From assembly GCA_001918155.1 (NCBI GenBank), contig MNFJ01000094.1, positions 1-43,704 on the forward strand: a stretch of DNA of 43,704 bases, written 5' to 3'. Position numbers and translations under genes: made by a program. Under the pieces are notes generated by a model. That model did no database searches, had not been told where the DNA came from, and saw only the letters and a program-made list of their open reading frames with translations. Numbering within the stretch: position 1 is the first letter of the stretch; every line of letters begins with the position of its first letter. This document shows positions 25,599 to 34,483 of this stretch, piece by piece. The DNA comes from Deltaproteobacteria bacterium 13_1_40CM_4_68_19. Lineage in GTDB: Bacteria > Myxococcota > Myxococcia > Myxococcales > 40CM-4-68-19.

Positions 25599-26225
25599 TC
25601 AGCGAGCGATGCCGCGCATGAGCGTATCGAGCAGGTGGTTGAGGCGGGTCTTGATCGGCCGCCAGCGGATGGGGCCGGAGGCGGTTTCGCTCATGACGAT
25701 CGCGAGCGCCGAGAGTCCGTGCACCGCTGCCCAGAGCGTCTGTGCGACGAGGTCTGCGTCCGACGAGGTCGGGCGAAACCGGTCCTCGTCGATGCACTGC
25801 TGCACGACCGACCGCAGCATCGCGTATGCATCGCGCTCGGGCACGCCGCGGCCCTCTAGGCTGGCCTTCTGCCCGGCACCCTTGGGAGTCATGAACATGA
25901 GCCGGTAGCTGCTCGGGTGCTCGAGCGCGAACTCGACGTAGGCGCGGCCGAGCTTGCGCAGGCGCGCGAGCGGGTCGGCCTCGCGCGCGACGCGCACGGC
26001 GGCCTCGGCCAGCGCGGCGAAGTCGCGCTCGCAGATCTCGCGCAAGAGCGCATCCTTGTCCGGGAAATACTGGTAGATGGCGGTGGCGGAGTATTCGATG
26101 CGCCCGGCGATCTTGCGCATGCTGACCGCCTCGACGCCCTCGCTCGCGAACATCTCGCGGGCCGTCCCCAGGATCTTCTCCCGCAGACTTTCCTTCTCCC
26201 GCTGTCTGCGCTGTGCCGAGCCCAC
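25599..26225 (-). CDS. TetR family regulator of the DevBCA-type exporter
   Basis: 208 residues with a TetR helix-turn-helix (EAVSMRKIAGRIEYSATAIYQYFPDKDALL) and a TetR_C-like ligand domain. The GTG at 26225 is chosen because GGAGG lies four bases upstream. It is the first gene of the unit with the exporter genes, and a perfect palindrome lies 24 bases before its start, so autorepression of the exporter operon is likely. Confidence 0.9.
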   Translation of the reverse strand: MGSAQRRQREKESLREKILGTAREMFASEGVEAVSMRKIAGRIEYSATAIYQYFPDKDALLREICERDFAALAEAAVRVAREADPLARLRKLGRAYVEFALEHPSSYRLMFMTPKGAGQKASLEGRGVPERDAYAMLRSVVQQCIDEDRFRPTSSDADLVAQTLWAAVHGLSALAIVMSETASGPIRWRPIKTRLNHLLDTLMRGIAR

Positions 26226-26249
26226 GCATCCTCCGAACGGCGCTCACTT

Positions 26250-26266
26250 ACTTAACGTCGTTAAGT
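26250..26266. promoter_or_regulatory. TetR-type operator ACTTAACGTCGTTAAGT
   Basis: A perfect 17-bp palindrome (8-bp arms, central T) between the stop of the MBL-fold gene (26267) and the tetR start (26225). Arm length and position fit a TetR autorepressor site. Confidence 0.65.
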
Positions 26267-27250
26267 CTACTGACGCCGTTGTGATGCGTCAAGCGAAAGG
26301 GGGATTCGGCCGCCGGTTGCGACGATGACCGCTTGTCCGCCGATCTGGAGCTTTTCGACCTTCACCGGGCCAGCCTGCCCTCGTCGCAGCGCCTCCTCGA
26401 GCGCCGCTTCGCAGTCCCCTCGAGCATCCAGCGAATTGATGAAGGTGGCAAAGTGGATGGGGACCATGACCGCCGCGTGCAGATCGTTCGCCGCCTGCAG
26501 GGCCTGACCCGGGTTCAAGTGATGCTTCAACATGATCTCCGGGGGCGCGATGGGACCGATCGGCAGCAACGCCAGGTCGATCGGACCAAACCTGCGCGCG
26601 ACGTCGGCGAAGAGCGATTCCCGGTATGCCGTGTCTCCGGGAAAGTAGACCGTGATCCCCTGATACTGGATGACGTAGCCGGTGAACGCTTGCGGATGGG
26701 AGCCCGAGTCGAGAAATCGTCCTCCGTCGTGATCGACCGGAACTGCAGTGACGATCAGCCCGTTCTTCCTCCACTGGCGCCAATAGGGAACCTCTTCGAC
26801 GCGGTAGCTGCCCTTTGGAATGTCCGCGGCTGCGCCGACGGGCACGAGCACGTTGGTCAGCTTCCCGCGAAGCAGGCGGAACGTGGCTGGCGACAAGTGG
26901 TCGAAATGGCGGTGCGAAACGAGGGCGACATCGACCCTGGGAAGGTGCTCGGGCGCGATACCGGGCGCTACCAGGCGCCGCGACAACCCGCCGACGGTCG
27001 AGGTGAACACGGGATCGGTGAGGATCAATTTGTCACCGATCTGGACGAGGGCCGTCGCGTGCCCCACCCAAAGGACTGCGAGCTTCGCCTCCGGACGAAC
27101 CGGATCCGCGATCGGATTCTCGACTTCGTCCGGGGTCCTGAAGAACGTTCCCACATTGCGCACGGCGATCGCGCCAAACGTGCAAGCCCCCGCGGTACCC
27201 ATCGAAGCGACACTGAGCGCGATCACGGGGAGCGCGGAGTGGAGTTTCAT
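26267..27250 (-). CDS. MBL-fold hydrolase, UlaG/NAPE-PLD-like, exported
   Basis: 327 residues with an N-terminal signal segment ending near TAGACTFG, then an MBL fold with VLWVGHATALVQ, the metal motif SHRHFDH, a second site PVDHDGG, and the GDTAYRES and PIHFATF regions. This is the UlaG / N-acyl-phosphatidylethanolamine phospholipase D-like branch. Substrate is unknown. It is on the same strand as the tetR-dev unit, 41 bases upstream of tetR, and the 17-bp palindrome directly follows its stop, so the downstream unit probably has its own promoter. Confidence 0.9.
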   Translation of the reverse strand: MKLHSALPVIALSVASMGTAGACTFGAIAVRNVGTFFRTPDEVENPIADPVRPEAKLAVLWVGHATALVQIGDKLILTDPVFTSTVGGLSRRLVAPGIAPEHLPRVDVALVSHRHFDHLSPATFRLLRGKLTNVLVPVGAAADIPKGSYRVEEVPYWRQWRKNGLIVTAVPVDHDGGRFLDSGSHPQAFTGYVIQYQGITVYFPGDTAYRESLFADVARRFGPIDLALLPIGPIAPPEIMLKHHLNPGQALQAANDLHAAVMVPIHFATFINSLDARGDCEAALEEALRRGQAGPVKVEKLQIGGQAVIVATGGRIPLSLDASQRRQ

Positions 27251-27375
27251 CGGCTGCGCTATGTCCGCCGCAGGCCGCGGCTTCCACGGCCAGAGGTCAC
27301 GGTCGTGGTCATGCCGCAGGGGTGACGTGGCGCGAAGACAGGCGCGAACGCATACTCGCCGCGGGAGTCGCCCAC

Positions 27376-28557
27376 ATGGTCAGCTCCGTCGAGAGACCGG
27401 CAGAACGCTTCGTCACGCCCGGCGTCTCGTTTGCCTGCATCGCCACCACGGCCGCCGGTCTGATCAAGGCGGTCACGTCACGACACCACTCGGCCCCGTC
27501 GCTGGCATTGCTCATCGCGCTGGCCGGCTTCCACGCGCTGCTCGGGACGGCGGGCCTCTATCTCGCCGAGCGGCGCGGAACGAAGACCCATCTCCTTCTG
27601 AATCTCGCGGCGATGTTCGCCACCGGCGCGGCCGCCGTGGCGGTGAGTCGCGGCGAGGCGTTCCTCCTGCTCATGCCGCTCGTCACGTATGGAGTGCTCT
27701 TCCTCTCTCCCGCCGGCGCCGGAGCAGTCGCCGCCGCCTGCTCGGCGGTGACACTGACGGCGTGGGTGTCCCGAGCGTCATCCGTCGCGGAGATCGTTCG
27801 GGACGTCGCGGTCTGGACCGCCACGCTGGCATTCGTGCTGGTCGTCTCGCGCATGCTCCTGCTCCAGCACGAGGCCCGGTCCGAGGTGGAAGGCCTCGCG
27901 CACAAGCTTGCGGAAGCGAACGATCAACTTCGCGCGCAGGCCGCCGACATCGAAGAGCTGGCCAAGACGAAAGAGAGAAACCGGATCGCGCGCGACATCC
28001 ACGATGGTCTCGGACACTATCTCACCGTGGTCCACGTGCAGCTCGAGGCCGCGCAGGCGCTGCTCGGGCGCGATCCGACCGGCGCGCGCCGGGCGCTGCT
28101 GAAGGCGCAGGAGCTGACGCGCGAGGGGCTCGCCGACGTCCGTCGAAGCGTGGCGCTGCTGCGGGGCTCGGTCCCGGCGCAGCGCCCCCTGCTGGCGGCG
28201 ATCGAGAAGCTGACCTCCGAGTGCAAAGCCGGGGGGATCGAGGCCGCCCTCAAGCTGAGCGGAACGCCGCGCCCTTTGCCCGAACCGATCGAGATCACCC
28301 TCTTTCGCGCGGCGCAGGAAGCGCTCACGAACGTGCGCCGCCATGCGCGTGCCTCCCGACTCGACATCGAGCTCGCGTTCGCCGCCGGCGGCGGGATCCG
28401 GCTGCGGGTGGAAGACGACGGCGTCGGAGCCGACCAGGTGGATCCGGGCTTCGGGCTTCTCGGCCTGCGCGAGAGGGCCGAGAGCGTCGGAGGCCGGATG
28501 ACCGTCCAAAGCGTGCGCGGCCGGGGCTTCACGCTGGAGATGGAGCTGCCCGGATGA
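27376..28557 (+). CDS. Sensor histidine kinase, NarL/DesK (HisKA_3) type
   Basis: 393 residues. About six hydrophobic helices occupy residues 12-175; a coiled linker leads to a HisKA_3 domain with the phospho-accepting His in RIARDIHDGLGHYLT, then an HATPase_c domain (EALTNVRRHA, DDGVGAD, GFGLLGLRERA). The ATG at 27376 has GGGAG eight bases upstream; an in-frame GTG at 27322 would add 18 residues. The signal is unknown. The stop overlaps the response regulator start as ATGA, so the two form a cognate pair. Confidence 0.92.
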   Translation: MVSSVERPAERFVTPGVSFACIATTAAGLIKAVTSRHHSAPSLALLIALAGFHALLGTAGLYLAERRGTKTHLLLNLAAMFATGAAAVAVSRGEAFLLLMPLVTYGVLFLSPAGAGAVAAACSAVTLTAWVSRASSVAEIVRDVAVWTATLAFVLVVSRMLLLQHEARSEVEGLAHKLAEANDQLRAQAADIEELAKTKERNRIARDIHDGLGHYLTVVHVQLEAAQALLGRDPTGARRALLKAQELTREGLADVRRSVALLRGSVPAQRPLLAAIEKLTSECKAGGIEAALKLSGTPRPLPEPIEITLFRAAQEALTNVRRHARASRLDIELAFAAGGGIRLRVEDDGVGADQVDPGFGLLGLRERAESVGGRMTVQSVRGRGFTLEMELPG

Positions 28558-29198
28558 TCCGCGTGCTGATCGCTGACGACCAGGCTCTTTTTCGCGAGGG
28601 GCTGCGCAAGGTGCTGGAAGCGAACGGCTTCGAGGTCGTGGGCGAAGCCGCCGACGGCGAGGAAGCGGTCCGGCTGGCGAGCGAGAGCGCGCCGGACGTC
28701 GTGCTGATGGATCTGCGGATGCCGGTGCTGGATGGAGTCGGAGCGACCCGGCGGATCGCGCAGCTTCCTCGAGCGCCGCGCGTCCTGGCTCTCACCACCT
28801 TCGACGACGACGCCTCCGTGTTCGACGCCCTGCGCGCCGGGGCCCTCGGCTATCTGCTCAAGGACACGCAATCGGTCCGGCTGGTGGAGGCCGTCGAGCT
28901 CGCGACGCGCGGTCACGCCTGGCTGCAACCGAGCGTCGCGGCCAAGGTGGTGAACGAGTTTGCCCGCAGCCCTCCTGCTCCCGGCAAGCGCGACGTCGCG
29001 GCCGATCTCGGGCTTTCCGAGCGCGAGGTCGCGGTGGTGCGCGCCCTCGGCGCCGGAGCGAGCAACAAGGAGATCGCCGTTGCGCTGCGAATTGCGGAAG
29101 GCACGGTCAAGAACCACGTCACCAACATCTTCGCCAAGTTGAAGGTGCACGACCGGACGCAAGCAGCGCTGCGCGCCCGCGAGCTCGGTCTGATGTAG
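28554..29198 (+). CDS. NarL/FixJ family response regulator (receiver-LuxR HTH)
   Basis: 214 residues. Receiver: IADDQALFREGL, phospho-acceptor Asp in VVLMDLRMPVLDG, conserved Thr in LALTTFDDD, Lys in LLKDT. Output: GerE/LuxR helix-turn-helix LSEREVAVVRALGAGASNKEIAVAL...VKNHVTNIF. It is the partner of the overlapping kinase gene. Its TAG stop is the first three bases of the 33-nt hairpin repeat. Confidence 0.96.
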   Translation: MIRVLIADDQALFREGLRKVLEANGFEVVGEAADGEEAVRLASESAPDVVLMDLRMPVLDGVGATRRIAQLPRAPRVLALTTFDDDASVFDALRAGALGYLLKDTQSVRLVEAVELATRGHAWLQPSVAAKVVNEFARSPPAPGKRDVAADLGLSEREVAVVRALGAGASNKEIAVALRIAEGTVKNHVTNIFAKLKVHDRTQAALRARELGLM

Positions 29199-29228
29199 TC
29201 GCGGCCGCCGAAGGCGGCTTAGCGACTA
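29196..29228. repeat. 33-nt REP-like hairpin, copy 1
   Basis: Outer arms TAGTCGC and GCGACTA enclose an inner stem GCCGCC-GAA-GGCGGC. The element is 31/33 identical to the copy at 42966-42998, differing only in two bases of the internal loop (TTA versus ACA). It includes the stop codon of the response regulator gene. No T-tract follows, so it is not a standard terminator. Confidence 0.75.
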
Positions 29229-29334
29229 TGTCTTCAGGCTGTACACGTCGGCATCAGAGTCACCATTCCCCCCTGACCACGACCATGACCTCTGCTCCAT
29301 GGAGCGGCGCGCGCTGGGCTCTTAGGCTGCGTTC

Positions 29335-30258
29335 ATGGCAGACGAACAAGTCAAGCGCGGGCGGCGCAAGGTCCTCGGCGCCGCGGTCGGTCTCGGAGGC
29401 GGCCTGGTCGGATTGAGCGCGAGAGTGGCGCTGGGCAGCGCGCGCCCTGCTGTCGCACCGCGAAGGATCGGCGTGAGGCGGTTCGAGGGCAAGGTCGTGA
29501 TCGTCACGGGCGCCACCTCCGGGATCGGCCGGGCCGCCGCGCTCGCCTTCGCCGCCGAGGGCGCCAAAGTCGGCTTTTGCGGCCGGCGCGAACAGCTCGG
29601 TCGCGCGGTGGAGCAGGAGATCGCGGCGGCCGGGGGCGAGGCCACGTACGTGCGCACGGACGTACTTGTCGAAGAGGAAGTCCAGGCCTTCGTCGAGCAG
29701 GTGGTGAAGGCGTATGGCCGGCTGAACGTCGCGTTCAACAACGCCGGCATCACCCTGGAGAAACCGCTCCACCTCTTCAGCCGCGACGAGTGGGACCTGG
29801 TCCTGAATACCAACTTGCGCGGCGTCTTCCTGGCTCTCAAGTACGAGATCCCGCACCTGATCGCCTCGGGCGGTGGCAACGTCGTGGTGACGTCTTCAAC
29901 GAATGCCATCGCGTCCGAAGCCGGCCGCGCCGCGTATGCCGCCAGCAAGCGCGCCTTGGTGGGCCTCGTCCAGTGCGCCGCGCTCGACTACGCCCAGGCA
30001 GGGATCCGCGTGAACGCGCTCTTGCCGGGGACCACCGACACCGCTCTGGTCCGCGGAGTGGCAGGCACGAAGAACGTTCCCGACGCGGCCTGGCGGGTGA
30101 TGGCCAGCATCTGGGGTAAGTCGCACGTTCCGCAGGGGCGGATGGCGACTCCCGAGGAGATCGCCTCATTCGCGCTCGCGCTCGCGTCCGACGAGCACCC
30201 GTACCTGAGTGGCGCCGCGTTGGCGATCGACGGCGGAAAGACGGCCTATGGCGGCTAA
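29335..30258 (+). CDS. Short-chain dehydrogenase/reductase with twin-arginine-like leader
   Basis: 307 residues. A leader of about 40 residues starts with charged VKRGRRKVLG and a glycine-rich hydrophobic stretch, resembling a Tat signal. The SDR core follows: cofactor motif TGATSGIG, NNAG, catalytic Ser region VVTSSTNA, and YAASK. The end SGAALAIDGGKTA is typical of classical SDRs. Most SDRs are cytoplasmic, so a Tat-exported one is unusual. Substrate unknown. The next gene overlaps its end by 11 bases. Confidence 0.9.
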   Translation: MADEQVKRGRRKVLGAAVGLGGGLVGLSARVALGSARPAVAPRRIGVRRFEGKVVIVTGATSGIGRAAALAFAAEGAKVGFCGRREQLGRAVEQEIAAAGGEATYVRTDVLVEEEVQAFVEQVVKAYGRLNVAFNNAGITLEKPLHLFSRDEWDLVLNTNLRGVFLALKYEIPHLIASGGGNVVVTSSTNAIASEAGRAAYAASKRALVGLVQCAALDYAQAGIRVNALLPGTTDTALVRGVAGTKNVPDAAWRVMASIWGKSHVPQGRMATPEEIASFALALASDEHPYLSGAALAIDGGKTAYGG

Positions 30259-31144
30259 GAGACTGCGAGGCGCGTCGATCGCCTGCTTGCTGCTCTCGCT
30301 GGCGCCGGCCGGCCGGGCGCAATCGGCGCTTCAGTATTCCGGCACGCTGTTCACACAGATGAATCCGCGTGCGCTGGCGCTGGACCTGCGCGCGCAGTAC
30401 CGGCAGCCGCTCGGATCGGACGGCATCACGATTGGCGCGATCGCGGGGCTCATCACTGCTCCCGGCATGGTGCGTCCAAGCGTCGGCGTCGAGATCCAGC
30501 CCCTGGTCAACCTCTCTCTCGGAATCGGATACGCCGCGTCCTATTACTTCGGATTCCTGCAGGCGCAGTCCTATCCGTCGCCACGCGCCAACTATGGCAG
30601 CGGCGTGCTCTCCGGGCCGGCAGAAGGACCGGGCGGCGGATATTCGCTCTTCGTACACCAACTCAACCTGAACGCCACACTGCAAGGCCTGATTGGTCCG
30701 TTCGCGGTGCGCAGCGCGACCCGGGCAGTGCGCTTCTTCGCGGACCTGCACAATGGCGATACGGTCCTCTACGACCCTGCTCTCGACGTCGCCGTCTTCA
30801 AGGACGGCTGGGTGGCGCAGAACGAGACCGACCTTCTTTATTCCTGGAGGCCGGAACTCGCCGTCGGCCTCCGCCACACGCTGACGCTCGCCTGGTATCC
30901 CGACCGGGCCTATGCACCGGGCGAGCCGAAGGACAACCCGAATACGCCGATCAGCAAGCTGGGACCGTTCGCGCTCTACCGGCTCTTCGAGAGCGAGCCG
31001 GGCATGGTCAAGCGCGCCGATTTGCTGCTGGTGGCGCAGTGGTACGTCGCGCACCGCTTCCGGACTGGCGAAACGGTGAGCGGGGCGTTCCCGCTGCTCG
31101 GAATCGGACTCGTCCTGTCGGGGGACCTGCAACCCACAAGATGA
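30248..31144 (+). CDS. Exported protein, probable outer-membrane beta-barrel, unknown
   Basis: 298 residues with a signal peptide (AAKRLRGASIACLLLSLAP, cleavage near GRAQS) and many alternating amphipathic strands rich in Tyr, Gly and aromatics (NLSLGIGYAASYYFGFLQAQ, LRHTLTLAWYPDRAY), suggesting a barrel. No family recognised. ATG 30248 overlaps the end of the SDR gene, so the two are co-transcribed and may act together in the envelope. Confidence 0.8.
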   Translation: MAAKRLRGASIACLLLSLAPAGRAQSALQYSGTLFTQMNPRALALDLRAQYRQPLGSDGITIGAIAGLITAPGMVRPSVGVEIQPLVNLSLGIGYAASYYFGFLQAQSYPSPRANYGSGVLSGPAEGPGGGYSLFVHQLNLNATLQGLIGPFAVRSATRAVRFFADLHNGDTVLYDPALDVAVFKDGWVAQNETDLLYSWRPELAVGLRHTLTLAWYPDRAYAPGEPKDNPNTPISKLGPFALYRLFESEPGMVKRADLLLVAQWYVAHRFRTGETVSGAFPLLGIGLVLSGDLQPTR

Positions 31145-31325
31145 ACCTCCTGATTCGGTAGACTCCCGGGGGCCATGGGAGAAACCCCGGCTGCCCTCCG
31201 GAATGGACGCAGGCCACGCCGACGAGGGGCGTCGCGGCGTTCCTGGCGAGCGCGAGCGTGCAAATCGCCTGGGAGCGGCGAAGATGGCGGCAGTGGGACG
31301 AGCGGGTTCCGCGCTGAGCGCCGCG

Positions 31326-33176
31326 CTACGCGGTCGCTGCAGCGGCGAGCCGCGGCCCTGTTTCCCTGCCGACACGGCGCAGCAGGTCGTCGAGTTGGAC
31401 GCCCGAGAGCGTTTCGTTCGCCAGCAGGAGCCCTGCCGCGTCATCGAGCAGCGCACGGTTCGCCAGCAGGATCGCCTGCGCCCGCTGGAATTGCGTCTCG
31501 ACGATGCCGCGCACCGCGACGTCGATCTCGCGCGCCGTCTCTTCTGCGTAGAGCCGCTGCGAGCCGTACGCCTGCCCGAGGAGCGTCGTGGGCTCGCTCT
31601 CGTACGTCACGGGGCCGAGCGCCGCGCCCATACCAAACCGTGTCACCATGCTCCGCGCGATGTCGGTCGCCTTGGCGAGGTCGTCGGCAGCGCCGGTCGA
31701 GAGATGGCCGAAGACCACGTGCTCCGCGGCGCGTCCGCCGAGGAGGACCGCCATCTTGTTCTCCAGCTCTTCGCGCGTCATGAGATAGCGGTCCTCGGTC
31801 GGGCGCTGGATGGTGTATCCGAGAGCGCCGATCCCGCGAGGAATGATGGAGATCTTGTGCACCGCGTCGGTGCCGGGCAGCGCGGCCGCGACGAAAGCGT
31901 GGCCCATCTCGTGATGTGCCACGATCTCGCGCTCGCGCGGGTTGAGGAGGCGGTTCTTCTTCTCCAGACCGGCGACGATCCGCTCGATCGCCACGTTGAA
32001 ATCGTTCATGGTGATCCGGTCCGCGCCGCCGCGGGTCGCGACCAGCGCCGCCTCGTTGACGAGATTCGCGAGATCCGCGCCGGTGAATCCGGGCGTGAGC
32101 GCGGCGACGTCCTCGAGCTTCACATCGGTGGCGAGGACGACCTTGCGCGTGTGGACCTTCAGGATCTGCTGGCGTCCGACCCGATCCGGCCGGTCCACCA
32201 ACACCTGCCGATCGAAGCGGCCCGCCCTGAGCAGGGCCGGATCGAGGATCTCGGGCCGGTTGGTCGCCGCGATGAGGACGATCCCCGAAGCAGGATCGAA
32301 CCCGTCCATCTCCACCAGGAGCTGGTTCAGCGTCTGCTCCTTCTCGTCATGGCCTCCCAGGCCGGGCATCGTGCCGCGGGCGCGGCCGAGCGCGTCCAGC
32401 TCGTCGATGAAGATGATGCACGGGGCCTTGGCCCGGGCCTGCTCGAACAGGTCCCGCACGCGCGCTGCGCCCACACCGACGAACATCTCCACGAACTCCG
32501 ACCCGGAGATGGAGAAGAACGGCACACCCGCCTCGCCCGCGACCGCCTTGGCAAGCAGCGTCTTGCCCGTGCCGGGAGGTCCGACCAGGAGGACGCCCTT
32601 GGGCATGCGGGCGCCGAGCCGCCCATGCTGCTTCGGATCCCTGAGGAAGGAGACCACCTCCTGCAGCTCCGCCTTGGCCTCGTCCACTCCCGCCACGTCG
32701 GCGAACGTCACCTTGGTATCGGTCTCCACGTAAACCTTCGCCTTGGACTTGCCGATGGCCATCAGCCCGCCGGCCGGGCCGCCGAGCTGCCTGGCCATGC
32801 GGCGGCCGACGAAGATCCAGAGGCCGAAGAAGAGCGCGATGGGCACGACCCACGAGAGGAGCAGCGCCGTCAAGTTCGACTCGAACTGCCCGCGGTACTC
32901 GACCCCGTGCTCGTCGAGCTCTTTGGCGATGTCGGCGTCCACGCGGACGGCGACGAAGCGCTTCTTTCCGGCGATCGGCTCCTTGAATTCGCCCGAGAGC
33001 TGGTCCTGCCCGACGATGACGTTCGCGATCTTGTCTTCCCGAACCAGCTTCTGGAAGTCGCTGTAGGGAATGGTCGCGACGGCCTGCTGGCGGCTCCACA
33101 CGGTTTGCAGGATGAGAACGCCCATGACGGCGACGAAAACGTAAGCGAGGTTGAAACCGGTCTGTTTCCTGTTCAT
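31326..33176 (-). CDS. ftsH: ATP-dependent zinc metalloprotease FtsH
   Basis: 616 residues. Two membrane helices (about 11-28 and 102-124) flank a periplasmic domain; the AAA+ ATPase has Walker A GPPGTGKT (199-206), Walker B IIFIDELD and the second region of homology [21 protein letters not shown]. The zinc protease site is H422-E423-x-x-H426 (HEMGH). It degrades misfolded membrane and selected soluble proteins as a hexamer in the inner membrane. Length and layout are ordinary. I cannot tell whether it is the housekeeping copy or a paralogue. Confidence 0.97.
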   Translation of the reverse strand: MNRKQTGFNLAYVFVAVMGVLILQTVWSRQQAVATIPYSDFQKLVREDKIANVIVGQDQLSGEFKEPIAGKKRFVAVRVDADIAKELDEHGVEYRGQFESNLTALLLSWVVPIALFFGLWIFVGRRMARQLGGPAGGLMAIGKSKAKVYVETDTKVTFADVAGVDEAKAELQEVVSFLRDPKQHGRLGARMPKGVLLVGPPGTGKTLLAKAVAGEAGVPFFSISGSEFVEMFVGVGAARVRDLFEQARAKAPCIIFIDELDALGRARGTMPGLGGHDEKEQTLNQLLVEMDGFDPASGIVLIAATNRPEILDPALLRAGRFDRQVLVDRPDRVGRQQILKVHTRKVVLATDVKLEDVAALTPGFTGADLANLVNEAALVATRGGADRITMNDFNVAIERIVAGLEKKNRLLNPREREIVAHHEMGHAFVAAALPGTDAVHKISIIPRGIGALGYTIQRPTEDRYLMTREELENKMAVLLGGRAAEHVVFGHLSTGAADDLAKATDIARSMVTRFGMGAALGPVTYESEPTTLLGQAYGSQRLYAEETAREIDVAVRGIVETQFQRAQAILLANRALLDDAAGLLLANETLSGVQLDDLLRRVGRETGPRLAAAATA

Positions 33177-33293
33177 GAAAACCCCGTTCCGGACGACGGG
33201 CGCCGGATCTCCCTGCGGGCGGGTCGCGCCGCGCTCGATTAGGAAGCGTAACAGCCGCCCGGGACCGACGCGAGGCGGATTCTCCGACCGTGC

Positions 33294-34473
33294 TCACCGT
33301 CGGAAAAGGGCGACTCCGAACGCCAGCAGGGCGATCGCCAGCCCGATGATGAAGACGTCGTAAGAGATGACCAGCATCTTCCTTCTCATCAGCATCAACT
33401 GGCGCTGGAAATAGAGCTCTTCCAGCAATGCCTGCTTGAGGGCGGCTGGATCGGCGGCAAGACGGTTCATGCCCACGATGAAGTCGTCGAGCGAAAGCGG
33501 CGTCTGGTTGAACAAGGAGAGGAGATTGCGCTCGTAGACTGGCGCGTCAGCGCCCCAGACCCGCTGCATTCCCTTCCGGCCGACGCGCATCGAATAGATC
33601 GAGACCAGGATCGTGCTCACGTTGACGGCCAGCAGCAGAAGCGTCGGGGCTATCAACTCGCGGTGCGTTTCGACGTGCCGGGGCAGGAGCGCGACGATCA
33701 GCGAGATCATGATCCCGTTGACTTGGATCATGGTGGCGGTACGGCGCTCGGCGATGGCGAAGGCACGCATCCCGTTCCGGGTGAGCGAGTCGAAGATGTC
33801 TTCGACGGTCCTGCTCAGGCCCTTCGACGCCTTGGTCTGCTCCGCGACCTGCCTCGCGGCTTCTTCGATCTGCTTGCGGAGCAGCTTGTGCAGCGCGACC
33901 AGGTTCGTCGCGCGGCGCTCGTGATACTCGAGCTGCGCATATCGCGTCCTGAACGGATGGCTCTCGAGGAACGCGATGCACGTCTGTGTCCACTCGACGT
34001 CCGTCTTCGGCTCCCCGTTGCGTCGCTCCCGCTCCAGCCGGACCTGCTCCATTTCGGAGAGATAGCCCTTGGTCGCCGTCGGCACGAGCAGCGCGTCGTA
34101 CAAGACGTCATTGACGAGGTTGCCCGCCGCTCCGTCGTCCGAGGCTTCGATGCACCTCGCGACGGCGTCCGCGAGGCCCTGCGGCTGCTTTTGCGAGGCG
34201 AGAAACGATCGCGCGAGCTCGGCGCTCTTGGGCCGATCGCCGTCACGCGCGGCGGCATAACCCGCGTCGTGGAACCAGGCGGCGAGGAGGACGACCGTCA
34301 GGTCTCCGTCCTCCAGCTTGGATCCCTTGGCGATGTCCCGGCAGGACGCGACGAGCTCGCGGGTGCGGGCGAAATTGTGGAACACCAGGGGGGGTATCGG
34401 CGCCAGCGCCCTGGAAGATCTCGAACACGTGCTGCGCGGCGAGGCGGACGATCGGTGGGTCGTGCTTGCTCAA
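33294..34473 (-). CDS. HD domain-DUF5706 (Pycsar-effector-like) membrane protein, frameshifted at a G7 tract
   Basis: An N-terminal HD-type hydrolase domain (VFHNFARTREL, AAWFHDAGY) is followed by a helical linker and a C-terminal DUF5706/Pycsar-effector transmembrane module: ATMIQVNGIMISLIVALL, APTLLLLAVNVSTILVSIYS, RNLLSLFNQ and a last helix near the end. In Pycsar anti-phage systems proteins with this TM module respond to cyclic UMP or CMP. The frame from 33294 opens only at 34385; the missing 29 residues (SKHDPPIVRLAAQHVFEIFQ, GAGAD) lie in another frame starting at TTG 34473. The two meet at seven G (34388-34394, C on the coding strand); six would join them. No cyclase gene is adjacent. 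It follows the BamA-fusion gene by 10 bases. Confidence 0.75.
34388..34394 (-). other. Seven-base homopolymer at the HD-DUF5706 frameshift
   Basis: A run of seven G on the plus strand (seven C on the coding strand). With six, the coding sequence would read through as DTPLVFHNF, the expected start of the HD domain; with seven it reads DTPPGVPQF and leaves the domain frame. It could be a contingency tract, programmed slippage or a sequencing error. Confidence 0.7.
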
Positions 34474-34483
34474 GCGCTCCCCC

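Noticed and set aside
22884-25859. A 991-codon plus-strand open frame
   Set aside because: It runs antisense through the well-supported adaptor, ATPase and permease genes. Its translation is low-complexity Arg/Ser/Ala-rich and resembles no family; long shadow frames are expected at this GC content.
26820-29198. A 792-codon frame suggesting a large protein fused to the response regulator
   Set aside because: Only the last 214 codons are homologous. The rest lies antisense to an MBL-fold gene and out of frame with the kinase; ATG 28554 overlaps the kinase stop.
29196-29228. Rho-independent terminator after the response regulator
   Set aside because: The stem is strong, but no T-rich run follows on either strand and the same hairpin recurs at 42966, so a repeated element explains it better.
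31203-33242. A 679-codon plus-strand open frame
   Set aside because: It is the mirror of ftsH, whose motifs are complete.
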